Positions 20,375 through 28,034 of a DNA stretch of 64,000 nucleotides are shown one piece after another. Numbering within the stretch: the stretch's first letter is position 1; each line of letters begins with the position of its first letter. This DNA is from Puniceibacterium sp. IMCC21224 (GTDB taxonomy: Bacteria > Pseudomonadota > Alphaproteobacteria > Rhodobacterales > Rhodobacteraceae). Made by a program: the position numbers and the translations under genes. Location of the stretch: contig NZ_LDPY01000001.1 of NCBI RefSeq assembly GCF_001038505.1, forward strand, positions 1,426,001 through 1,490,000, written 5' to 3'. Under the pieces are notes generated by a model. The model made no database searches. It was not told where the DNA came from and saw only the letters and a program-made list of their open reading frames with translations.

Positions 20375-20399
20375 CAGCGGCCTGCTTCTTGATGATAAG
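20371..20399 (+). promoter_or_regulatory. Candidate sigma-70 promoter for the two-component operon
   Basis: TTGACA at 20371-20376, a 17-base spacer, then GATAAG at 20394-20399, overlapping the stop codon of the ScfR-type gene. It would drive the receiver / small membrane protein / symporter-kinase operon whose first ATG is at 20480. Confidence 0.4.
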
Positions 20400-20479
20400 G
20401 AAGAGGCGGGACACAGGAAACAAGGGCGCAAGACCCGGCCTGTCCCGCATATGCATGACACGGGGGGAGAGGACGGGGA

Positions 20480-20857
20480 ATGGCCAAGCATGTTCTGGTG
20501 ATCGAGGACGAACAGAACATCATCGAGGCGATCAGTTTCATTCTGTCGCGGGATGGCTGGTCGGTCCACACGCATTCCAACGGCGCCACTGCCGTCGAGG
20601 CGGTACATGCGCGCGCGCCGGATGTTGTCATCCTTGATGTGATGCTGCCGGGGCGCAGCGGGTATGACATTTTGCGCGACCTGCGTGACGATCCGCGTAC
20701 CCAGGCGCTGCCGGTGCTGATGCTGACCGCGCGTGGCCAAAGCCGCGACCGCGAGATGGCGCAGCGGGCCGGTGCCAGCCGCTACATGACCAAGCCGTTC
20801 AGCAATGCCGAGGTGCTTGAGGCGCTTGAGGCGTTGCGGGCGCTGGGCACACCATGA
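20480..20857 (+). CDS. Single-domain response regulator (receiver)
   Basis: A 125-residue stand-alone CheY-like receiver with acidic pocket Glu9-Asp10, phosphoacceptor Asp53 in VVILDVMLPG, the conserved Thr in MLTARG and Lys in YMTKPF. There is no output domain, so it acts through protein contact or passes phosphate on. It is the first gene of an operon with the symporter-kinase and overlaps the next gene by four bases. In classical CrbS-CrbR and CbrA-CbrB pairs the regulator has a DNA-binding domain; here it does not, so another output is needed. Confidence 0.93.
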   Translation: MAKHVLVIEDEQNIIEAISFILSRDGWSVHTHSNGATAVEAVHARAPDVVILDVMLPGRSGYDILRDLRDDPRTQALPVLMLTARGQSRDREMAQRAGASRYMTKPFSNAEVLEALEALRALGTP

Positions 20858-21150
20858 GTGACGGCCCACGGCCTCGGGTACCGCTGTTTCTGGAGCGTCA
20901 GACTTACCGGCGGCGCAGGCTGATGGACGCGGCACGGTTTCTGCCGGTGCTGGGCCTGCTGCTCTGGGCCGTGCCGCTTTTGTGGCAAAGCGGGGTGGTG
21001 GCCAGTTCCGGCGCGCTGATCTATATATTTGGCGTCTGGCTGACGCTGGTGTTGGCAGCTTTTGTCCTGTCGTTCAGGTTGCGTCTGCGCGGCGATGAGC
21101 CTGGTGCAGACAGCGGAGCAGAGTTCCGGGGTACGGATAGCGGCGTATGA
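20854..21150 (+). CDS. Small two-helix membrane protein linked to the symporter-kinase
   Basis: A 98-residue protein with a basic N-terminus (FLERQTYRRRRLMDAARF) and two membrane helices (about residues 28-46 and 52-74) joined by a short loop, then a polar tail. I do not recognise the family with certainty. Size, topology and position directly before a sodium:solute-symporter-domain protein resemble the DUF485 (YjcH) and DUF4212 accessory subunits that precede solute symporters. It overlaps its neighbours by four bases on each side, so translation is coupled. Confidence 0.75.
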   Translation: MSDGPRPRVPLFLERQTYRRRRLMDAARFLPVLGLLLWAVPLLWQSGVVASSGALIYIFGVWLTLVLAAFVLSFRLRLRGDEPGADSGAEFRGTDSGV

Positions 21151-23822
21151 TGACGCTGAACGCGCTGGTCGCGATTTGCATCGCTTATGTGATTTTTCTG
21201 TTCTCGGTCGCGTTTGTGGCAGAGCGGTCGGCCTTGCGGGGGCGGGTGCGCTGGCTGCGTGCGCCGGTGGTCTACACGTTGTCGCTGTCGATTTACTGCA
21301 CTGCCTGGACCTTTTACGGTGCTGTTGGATCGGCGGTGCGCACGGGGTTTGAGTATCTGACGATTTACCTTGGGCCGAGCCTTGTGATGATTGGCTGGTG
21401 GTGGGTATTGCGCAAGCTGGTGCGCATCGGTCGCAGCCAGCGGATCACGTCGGTCGCTGATCTGATCTCGTCCCGCTATGGCAAGTCGAACCTGCTGGCG
21501 ATTGGTGTGACCTTGCTGGCTGTGATCGGGACGACACCTTATATCGCCCTGCAACTTCAGTCTGTAACGCTGAGCTTTGAGGTCTTTGCCCAGCCCGGTG
21601 TCCCTTCGCCCGAAGAGGGCGCGCGCAGTTTCACGGCCTTGTGGGTCGCGGTTGGGCTGACAATCTTTACCATTATCTTTGGCACCCGAAACCTGGATGC
21701 CAACGAACGCCATCACGGCGTGGTTATGGCCATCGCGGTCGAGGCGGTGGTCAAGCTGGCCGCGCTGATGGCGGTCGGCATCTTTGTGGTCTGGGGCGTC
21801 TCGGGCGGAGTCGCGGCGACACTGGATCGCATCGACGCTTCGGAACTGGGTGAATGGCAGATGGACGGCGGTCGCTGGGCGGGTCTGACGATGTTGTCGG
21901 CCGCGGCTTTCCTGTGTCTGCCACGCATGTTCCAGGTGCTTGTGGTCGAAAGCGATGATGAAACCCATCTGCGCACAGCGAGTTGGGCGTTCCCGCTGTA
22001 TATGATGCTGATGAGCCTGTTTGTGGTGCCGATTGCGGTGGTCGGGCTGGATCTGTTGCCGCCGGGGTCGAATCCGGATCTGTTTGTACTGACTGTGCCC
22101 CTTAGTCAGGGACGCGAGGGGCTGGCTGTCCTGTCGTTTCTTGGTGGCTTCAGCTCGGCGACGTCGATGGTGATTGTGGCGGCGATTGCGCTGTCGACGA
22201 TGGTGTCGAACCATATTGTCATGCCGATCTGGCTGCGTCTGACCGGTGGCGGTGCATCTGTATCGGGCGACGTGCGCAATGTGGTGATCCTCGCCCGGCG
22301 GCTGTCGATCGGCGGCGTGGTGATGCTGGGGTATCTCTATTATTCGTTGTCCGGGGGCGGCACCGCACTGGCGGCAATCGGGCTGGTGTCGTTTGCTGGG
22401 TTGGCGCAAGTGTTGCCTGCGATGATGGGCGGCATCTTTTGGCGCGGTGGAACCCGTGTGGGTGCGCTCGCGGGACTGACCATCGGCTTTGCCATCTGGA
22501 TGTATGCGCTGTTCCTGCCCAGCATTGGTGGCGGGATCTACTCTGATGCGATGATGGCGCAGGGGCCGTTCGAGTGGACCTGGCTGCGGCCGCAGGCGCT
22601 GTTCGGGATCGAGGGGCTGGACCCGTTGATGCATGCGTTGCTCTGGAGCATGTCGCTGAATTCCATAGCCTATTTCACCGCCTCCTTGGCCAGTTTCCCG
22701 GCGCCGCTAGAGCGGTTGCAGGGGGCGCAGTTCGTCAACGTCTTTCAGCACAGCACCGGCCCGCGCAGCTGGTCCGGTGGGGTTGCCCAGACCGAGGATC
22801 TGATGATCATGGCACAGCGCATCCTGGGCGCAACAGAGGCGCAGGCGCTGTTCAGCCGCGAGGCGCAGCGCCAGGGCGCGCGCGGCGCGCTGCCAGAACC
22901 GTCGCCGGATTTCCTCGAGACGTTGGAACGGGAATTGTCCGGGTCGGTCGGGGCGGCCACAGCGCATGCTATGGTTGGTCAGATCGTCGGCGGCATGTCC
23001 GTGTCGGTCGAGGATCTGATGGCCGTCGCGGATGAAACGGCGCAGATGATGGAGTATTCCGCGCGGCTCGAGACCCAATCGAACGAGCTGAGCCGCACCG
23101 CGCGGCAATTGCGCGAGGCGAACCAGAAACTCACCCGGCTGTCGGTGCAAAAGGACGCTTTTCTCAGTCAGATCAGCCATGAACTGCGCACGCCGATGAC
23201 TTCGATCCGTGCGTTCTCTGAAATCCTGCGTGATGGAAACGGGCTCAGCACCGAAGATCAGGAGAAATACGCCACGATCATTCATGGCGAGGCGATCAGG
23301 TTGACCCGGCTGCTGGACGATCTTCTGGATCTGAGCGTGCTTGAGAACGGTCAGGTCAACCTGAACCTGCGTCACGGCACATTGCGTGCGGTGTTGGACC
23401 GGGCGGTTGCTGCGACCGGAATCGAGGGCGTGCTTGAGATCCGGCGCGACCCCGGACGTGAACAGCTTTTGTTGCACAGCGATTTGGACCGACTGAGTCA
23501 GGTGTTCATCAATCTGATTGCCAATGCGCGTAAATATTGCGATGCCGCGCAGCCTTTGCTGGAAATTCGCGTCGCTCAGGATCACGGTCTGCTGGTGATA
23601 GATTTTGCCGACAATGGAACAGGTGTGAGTCGCGAGGCACAAGACCTGATTTTCGAGAAATTCGCCCGCGTCAGCGACGGTGAGGCCGGCGGTGCCGGGC
23701 TGGGACTTGCGATCAGCCGCCAGATCATGACGCGGCTGGGTGGCGAAATTGCCTATCTACCGGAGCAAGGAGGCGCGGCATTTCGCGTGACGCTGCCAGC
23801 CGATATTGCCATGGCGCAGTAA
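21147..23822 (+). CDS. Sodium:solute symporter-domain sensor histidine kinase (CbrA/CrbS type)
   Basis: An 891-residue hybrid sensor. Residues 1 to about 530 form a sodium:solute symporter domain of roughly 13 helices. A connecting helical stretch follows (about 560-670), then a HisKA domain with the phosphorylated His678 in SQISHELRTPMTS. The ATPase domain has N box VFINLIANARKY, G1 DFADNGTG, F box FEKFARV and G2 GAGLGLAI. Relatives CrbS and CbrA control acetate or amino-acid use, and CrbS controls acs. Its place about 7.7 kb from acs, next to an ScfR-type regulator, fits an acetate-related role. An alternative start is the next ATG at 21150. Confidence 0.92.
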   Translation: MMTLNALVAICIAYVIFLFSVAFVAERSALRGRVRWLRAPVVYTLSLSIYCTAWTFYGAVGSAVRTGFEYLTIYLGPSLVMIGWWWVLRKLVRIGRSQRITSVADLISSRYGKSNLLAIGVTLLAVIGTTPYIALQLQSVTLSFEVFAQPGVPSPEEGARSFTALWVAVGLTIFTIIFGTRNLDANERHHGVVMAIAVEAVVKLAALMAVGIFVVWGVSGGVAATLDRIDASELGEWQMDGGRWAGLTMLSAAAFLCLPRMFQVLVVESDDETHLRTASWAFPLYMMLMSLFVVPIAVVGLDLLPPGSNPDLFVLTVPLSQGREGLAVLSFLGGFSSATSMVIVAAIALSTMVSNHIVMPIWLRLTGGGASVSGDVRNVVILARRLSIGGVVMLGYLYYSLSGGGTALAAIGLVSFAGLAQVLPAMMGGIFWRGGTRVGALAGLTIGFAIWMYALFLPSIGGGIYSDAMMAQGPFEWTWLRPQALFGIEGLDPLMHALLWSMSLNSIAYFTASLASFPAPLERLQGAQFVNVFQHSTGPRSWSGGVAQTEDLMIMAQRILGATEAQALFSREAQRQGARGALPEPSPDFLETLERELSGSVGAATAHAMVGQIVGGMSVSVEDLMAVADETAQMMEYSARLETQSNELSRTARQLREANQKLTRLSVQKDAFLSQISHELRTPMTSIRAFSEILRDGNGLSTEDQEKYATIIHGEAIRLTRLLDDLLDLSVLENGQVNLNLRHGTLRAVLDRAVAATGIEGVLEIRRDPGREQLLLHSDLDRLSQVFINLIANARKYCDAAQPLLEIRVAQDHGLLVIDFADNGTGVSREAQDLIFEKFARVSDGEAGGAGLGLAISRQIMTRLGGEIAYLPEQGGAAFRVTLPADIAMAQ

Positions 23823-23902
23823 TTCTGGCGGCTTAAATCGATTGGTAACCAAATCCGCCGATAATCGGTGACGAGGCAGCCGAACGATGGGCGATATACG
23901 CA

Positions 23903-25027
23903 ATGGGTGAACCAGCAAGGCAAGATGTTCTGGGCCAGAAGGCGCGTGCTTCACGGCGGGCGTTTGAGGCCCGCGCAATGTCACCAGTCAAGGCGCTGCG
24001 GTTGGCATTGTCGCGCACAGCAGATGCGCTGTGGGATCTGGCACTGGTGACACAGGGGGTCCAGCTGGAGTTGCTGGATCAGGAGGGCGCGCATGAGGCG
24101 GTGCCGGATGGTCTGCTGCTGGTGCTGCTCGACGGTCCCGACGGGGTTGCCGGGCTGGTTGCGGTAGATCGGAACGTGATGACAGCGATGACCGAGGTGC
24201 AAACCATCCTCCAGGTGACCTCGCTCCCGGTTGAAGAGCGCGCGATCACCCATACCGACGCTGCCATGATGGCGCCACTGATCGACGGCGCCTTGTCGCG
24301 ATTCGAGGCCAATCTTGAAGGTCATCCTGATCTTGAGATGCTGTCAGGCTATCGTTTTGGCGCAATGGTTGAGGATTCCCGAACCGCTGGTCTGCTACTC
24401 GAGGCGGCGCGGTATCGTTTGTTTCGGGTCGCGATGGATCTGGGGGGGGGCAAACGGCAGGGCGATTTGCAAATCATGCTGCCCGAGCGAGAGATTGCTG
24501 CGCCGCAGCGACCCGAGGTCGAGCAGGGTCCGGGTCCGCATGAACAACGGCTGATGTTGGTGCCGGCGCAAATCGACGCGGTGCTGTGCCGAATGCGATT
24601 GTCGCTGCACAAGGCAGCAACGCTGAAGCCGGGGGACCTGCTGGAATTACCGGTCGACGCGCTGGGAACCGCCGAACTGATGGTCGGACAGAGGCATCGG
24701 ATGGCACGTGGTAAAATGGGGCAGATGAACGGGTTTCGCGCGATCCGGCTGGAATGGCCGTTTTCCATGGCGCAACACGAGGTCGCGGCAGCATTAGAGA
24801 ACCAGGCGCCTGATTTGGAGGGACCGACCGACACCGTGCCCACCGCTATTGATTCTGACGCCGATGTGGCGTCGGTCTCTGTCCCCGTGTCACTGGATCA
24901 GGCAGAGGAGGATTTACCCGACCTGCCGCCGATAGACTTTGAAGATGGCGCGTTTGAAGGCGACGAAACAGCGTTCAACTTTGATCCTGACGCACTTGAT
25001 GCCGACGCAGAGTGGGACGAAAAGTGA
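23903..25027 (+). CDS. FliM/FliN-family C-ring-like protein with acidic tail
   Basis: A 374-residue soluble protein. The middle resembles a FliM-type domain and residues about 225-275 (LKPGDLLELPVDALGTAEL, then NGFRAIRLEWP) match the FliM/FliN C-terminal (SpoA) fold of the flagellar switch. The final 80 residues are strongly acidic and Pro-rich (PPIDFEDGAFEGDETAFNF). It is not in a flagellar cluster; the only other flagellar gene in the window is fliG, about 8.5 kb away. It could be an extra switch component or a switch-like protein with another task. The ribosome site is weak. Confidence 0.75.
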   Translation: MGEPARQDVLGQKARASRRAFEARAMSPVKALRLALSRTADALWDLALVTQGVQLELLDQEGAHEAVPDGLLLVLLDGPDGVAGLVAVDRNVMTAMTEVQTILQVTSLPVEERAITHTDAAMMAPLIDGALSRFEANLEGHPDLEMLSGYRFGAMVEDSRTAGLLLEAARYRLFRVAMDLGGGKRQGDLQIMLPEREIAAPQRPEVEQGPGPHEQRLMLVPAQIDAVLCRMRLSLHKAATLKPGDLLELPVDALGTAELMVGQRHRMARGKMGQMNGFRAIRLEWPFSMAQHEVAAALENQAPDLEGPTDTVPTAIDSDADVASVSVPVSLDQAEEDLPDLPPIDFEDGAFEGDETAFNFDPDALDADAEWDEK

Positions 25028-25080
25028 TCCGGGATCAGTAGAAAATCGGACAGGCTGGCGGTTGGACTGGTGAAAACCGC

Positions 25081-25500
25081 TCAGGCAAGTGAGTCTAGCG
25101 TCGTGCGTAGCCCGGACAGATCGTACCCGGCAGCGGTGGTCGCGGCCAGAATTTCGTCGGTCGAAAGCGTGCCAGCCTGTCCAAGCGCCCAAATGACCGA
25201 GCAGCGCGTGCCCGACGCGCAATAGGCCAGAACCTGCCCGGGAGCAGCCGAAACCAGTTCCGCCTGACGGGCTATATTCTCGGCAGTCATGGTCTGGTGG
25301 GTCAGTGGCAGCAGTTCAAATTCAAGACCTGCTGCGCGCACTGCCATCTCGATCGCGGCGGCCTGATGGCTTGGTGGAACCTCGGCATCGGGGCGGTTGC
25401 AGATTACTGTCGTGAATCCTGCATCCCTGAGGGCAGGAATATCCTCGACACTGATCTGTGGTGCGACGTGATAGCGGGGCGTGATCTGGTTTATTTGCAT
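25081..25500 (-). CDS. TIGR01244/DUF442-family sulfurtransferase (phosphatase-like fold)
   Basis: A 139-residue cytoplasmic protein of the beta-lactamase-hydrolase-like DUF442 group. The family has a protein-tyrosine-phosphatase-like fold used as a persulfide sulfurtransferase. The P-loop is LAYCASGTRC with Cys94, Arg99 and Cys100. In many bacteria this domain is fused to or beside a persulfide dioxygenase; here it is the last gene of a four-gene operon with such a protein and two YeeE/YedE proteins. It lies 9 bases after the preceding gene and converges on the FliM-like gene. Confidence 0.88.
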   Translation of the reverse strand: MQINQITPRYHVAPQISVEDIPALRDAGFTTVICNRPDAEVPPSHQAAAIEMAVRAAGLEFELLPLTHQTMTAENIARQAELVSAAPGQVLAYCASGTRCSVIWALGQAGTLSTDEILAATTAAGYDLSGLRTTLDSLA

Positions 25501-25509
25501 GAGGATCGA

Positions 25510-25944
25510 TTACTCTGCCGGAAGGGTTCTGTCCAGACGGGACCGCAGCGCTGGGGCCAGCGCCATGCCCGCCAACATTGCCATGCCAAAGGTCAGAACC
25601 GGTATGCCGCCATAGCTGAGCGCGGCAATGACCGGTCCGGGGCACAGCCCGGCCAGCCCCCAACCGATGCCAAACAGAACAGAGCCGATCACGAGATTGC
25701 GACCCAGGCCTTGGTCGGGCTGTGAGGGAAAGGCGCCGCCCAGCAGCGGTGCGGTCCGGCGTCGCGCGATTTGCCAGGCCACGGCCATGGGCACAATCGC
25801 ACCACCCATGACAAAGGCCAGTGTCGGATCCCAGTCGCCAAAGACATCTAGCCAACCCTGCACCTTGGCAGTGTCGGTCATACCCGAGACAAAGAGGCCC
25901 GCGCCAAAGAGCCCTCCGGCGAGCAGGGCATAGAGGTTTCGCAC
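25510..25944 (-). CDS. YeeE/YedE-type membrane protein (sulfur transport, DUF6691 half)
   Basis: A 144-residue integral membrane protein with four helices. It carries the half-motif GLCPGPVIAALSYGG, one of the cysteine-containing loops of the YeeE/YedE family, members of which import thiosulfate or related sulfur species. With the preceding gene it makes a split YeeE-like transporter. It is separated by one base from its partner and by nine from the sulfurtransferase gene. Confidence 0.88.
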   Translation of the reverse strand: MRNLYALLAGGLFGAGLFVSGMTDTAKVQGWLDVFGDWDPTLAFVMGGAIVPMAVAWQIARRRTAPLLGGAFPSQPDQGLGRNLVIGSVLFGIGWGLAGLCPGPVIAALSYGGIPVLTFGMAMLAGMALAPALRSRLDRTLPAE

Positions 25945-25945
25945 T

Positions 25946-26371
25946 TCAGATCACCCCCAGAAAATGGCGGAACAGGATCACACTCAGTCCGCCGGCGAGA
26001 ATGTAGAACACCGTGGCCACGATCCCGCGCAGACTAAGCCGCGAAATACCGCAGACCCCATGCCCCGAGGTACAGCCATTTGCCAAACGGGTGCCCACCC
26101 CGACCAACAGCCCCGCGCTGATCAGCACGACGATATTGCCGGTGGCATGGGTGTCAGGCGCGCCGAACAGTAGGGCCATCAATGCAGGCAGCCCGAGCAC
26201 CCCAGCCAGAAAGCATAGCCGTTCACGTCCCGTTACACGGCCCGACCCGTCGACCAACCCGCCGATGATGCCGCTGGCCCCCATGATCCTGCCGTTGGCC
26301 AGCAGATACACCGCGCCCCCTGTGCCAATCAGAAACCCGCCCAGCAGGCCGTATATCCAGTCCATTTGCAT
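25946..26371 (-). CDS. YeeE/YedE-type membrane protein (sulfur transport)
   Basis: A 141-residue membrane protein with four helices and the family loop NGCTSGHGVCGISRLS, whose two cysteines are the likely sulfur-handling residues. It is the other half of the split YeeE/YedE transporter. AAAGGACT lies eight bases before the first ATG. The gene follows the persulfide dioxygenase-like gene by 26 bases. Likely role: moving sulfide-derived sulfur or thiosulfate across the inner membrane. Confidence 0.88.
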   Translation of the reverse strand: MQMDWIYGLLGGFLIGTGGAVYLLANGRIMGASGIIGGLVDGSGRVTGRERLCFLAGVLGLPALMALLFGAPDTHATGNIVVLISAGLLVGVGTRLANGCTSGHGVCGISRLSLRGIVATVFYILAGGLSVILFRHFLGVI

Positions 26372-26397
26372 CCCGAGTCCTTTGGCAAGATTTCGCG

Positions 26398-27261
26398 TCA
26401 GATCTTGTTCAATGGCACTTTGAGAAAGACGTTGCCCAGCGCATCCGCAGGCGGCATCTGACCTGCACGCATGTTGATTTGCAATGATGGGATGATCAGC
26501 CTTGGCTTGCTGAGCGTGGCGTCACGGGCGTCGCGCATGGCAACGAATTCTTCGCGCGATTTGCCGCCGCCAATATGCACGTTCAGCGCCTTTTGCGCGC
26601 CGACGGTCGTCTCCCATGCGAACTCTTCCCGACCGGGTGCCTTGTAATCGTGGCCGACAAAGATCCGGGTCTCGTCCGGCAGGGCGAGGATTTTTTGCAC
26701 CGAATTGAACAGCATTTCAGACGAGCCTCCGGGGAAATCGCAGCGCGCGGTGCCAAAATCCGGCATGAACAGCGTGTCGCCGACAAAGGCCGCGTCGCCG
26801 ATCACATAGGTCAGGCAGGCCGGTGTATGGCCCGGTGTGTGCAGCACATCTCCGCGCATCTGCCCGATGTGAAAGCTGTCGCCTTCTTTGAACAACTGGT
26901 CGAACTGAGATCCGTCGCGCTGAAATTCGCTGCCTTCGTTAAACACCTTGCCGAAGGTGTCCTGCACTTCGGTGATAAGCGCGCCGATGCCGATTTTGCC
27001 GCCCAGATGCAGCTGTAGGTACGGCGCGGCGGAAAGGTGGTCGGCGTGGACATGGCTTTCGAGCAGCCATTTCACATCGAACCCGTGCTGGCGCACAAAG
27101 GCGATGATTGCGTCGGCTGATCGCGTGTCGGTGTGCCCTGACGCGTAGTCAAAGTCGAGAACGCTGTCGATGATCGCGCAATCTGATCCAGACGGGTCGC
27201 GGACCACGTATGAGATCGTGTTGGTGGCGTCGTCGAAGAAACCGGTGACGTCTGGCGACAT
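26398..27261 (-). CDS. Metallo-beta-lactamase-fold persulfide dioxygenase-like protein
   Basis: A 287-residue enzyme of the ETHE1/BlhA branch of the metallo-beta-lactamase fold, which oxidises glutathione persulfide to sulfite using an iron site. Metal ligands are visible in SHVHADH (His70, His72, Asp74, His75), HTPGHTPACLTY and FVGHDYKAPGRE. I use the ATG at 27261 (MSPDVTGFFD), which has AAAGGG upstream; an in-frame ATG at 27276 and a longer extension lack a ribosome site. First gene of the sulfide-handling operon, behind a good promoter. Confidence 0.9.
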   Translation of the reverse strand: MSPDVTGFFDDATNTISYVVRDPSGSDCAIIDSVLDFDYASGHTDTRSADAIIAFVRQHGFDVKWLLESHVHADHLSAAPYLQLHLGGKIGIGALITEVQDTFGKVFNEGSEFQRDGSQFDQLFKEGDSFHIGQMRGDVLHTPGHTPACLTYVIGDAAFVGDTLFMPDFGTARCDFPGGSSEMLFNSVQKILALPDETRIFVGHDYKAPGREEFAWETTVGAQKALNVHIGGGKSREEFVAMRDARDATLSKPRLIIPSLQINMRAGQMPPADALGNVFLKVPLNKI

Positions 27262-27292
27262 GGGGAACCCTTTCATTTCGGACGTATGAATA

Positions 27293-27320
27293 CATATATA
27301 GATTTGGGAATGTGTTGCAA
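27293..27320 (-). promoter_or_regulatory. Promoter of the persulfide operon
   Basis: Read on the minus strand: TTGCAA (27315-27320) as -35, a 16-base spacer, then TATATG (27293-27298) as -10, inside a very AT-rich stretch (27285-27304) that includes TATGAATACATA. Related operons are repressed by ArsR-type BigR at AT-rich palindromes over the promoter, but no such regulator gene is nearby. Confidence 0.45.
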
Positions 27321-27622
27321 GCTGTGGATGCGCTATCGGTGTCACAAACCTGAAACAGCAGCTGTGCAACTATGACTTGATCGACTCGGCCGAGCTGGGG
27401 CAAACTACCGCTAAGCGCGAGTGATTTGGGGGTGTAGGAGGCGCTCCTGGATCTGGATGATTTAAGGGGGCTTCCGACGCTCTGTCATTTTGCGGCATGG
27501 GGCGGTCCTGGACGGATAGAGGATCGTGTCGAGTTAAGCGGTGCAACGTGTCTTGGAACCAAAGGCAAAGCCGATGCATTTTTTCGGTATATGCAAAGCT
27601 GACCATGTGAGGGAGGAAACAC
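27321..27622. other. Intergenic region without visible gene
   Basis: About 300 bases between the persulfide operon promoter and a small plus-strand gene. I see no reliable coding frame, RNA gene or strong hairpin. It presumably carries the promoter of the small gene at 27623. Confidence 0.5.
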
Positions 27623-27850
27623 ATGACGGATCACAGCCAGACTACACCCAGTACCGGAACACCAAGAGCCGGAAAATCGACAGTACGCACTACAGAAACC
27701 GCGTCGGTTGAAGCGCGCGTCGACCGGACAACGCAGGCTTTGTGGCACTTAGGCGTCATTGGATCGAGCAAAGGACGATCCCCAGGCGCGCGGCGCGATC
27801 AGGCGCATGACGAGTCGCTGGAGGATCAGTTCGACAACATGCCGATCTGA
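27623..27850 (+). CDS. Small hypothetical protein
   Basis: A 75-residue polar protein with no recognised domain. The N-terminal half is Thr/Ser/Pro-rich (MTDHSQTTPSTGTPRAG) and the C-terminal half is charged (RRDQAHDESLEDQFDNMPI). A strong ribosome site, GGAGGAAA, lies seven bases before the ATG, which is the main reason to accept it. There is no signal peptide or membrane helix. It stands alone between the persulfide operon and the fatty-acid gene. Confidence 0.55.
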   Translation: MTDHSQTTPSTGTPRAGKSTVRTTETASVEARVDRTTQALWHLGVIGSSKGRSPGARRDQAHDESLEDQFDNMPI

Positions 27851-28034
27851 TCTTGCCACTGCGAGCCCGCGACGCACCCATCTGTCGCGGGCAACCTGAC
27901 CCTTTCGACGCGATTCCATCTGACGCCAGGGTTGCCATGGGCGTCGTTCTGGCGTCTAATGTGCTGCAAACGCGTATCAAAATCGCGTAAACCCGAGGGG
28001 AAACGACGCGCAAGCGCCGTGTGGGGGCAGGTGT

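Noticed and set aside
21021..22634. 537-codon antisense open frame opposite the symporter-kinase
   Set aside because: Composition is Arg/His/Gln-rich as expected from the reverse of a membrane-helix gene; no signal of real protein.
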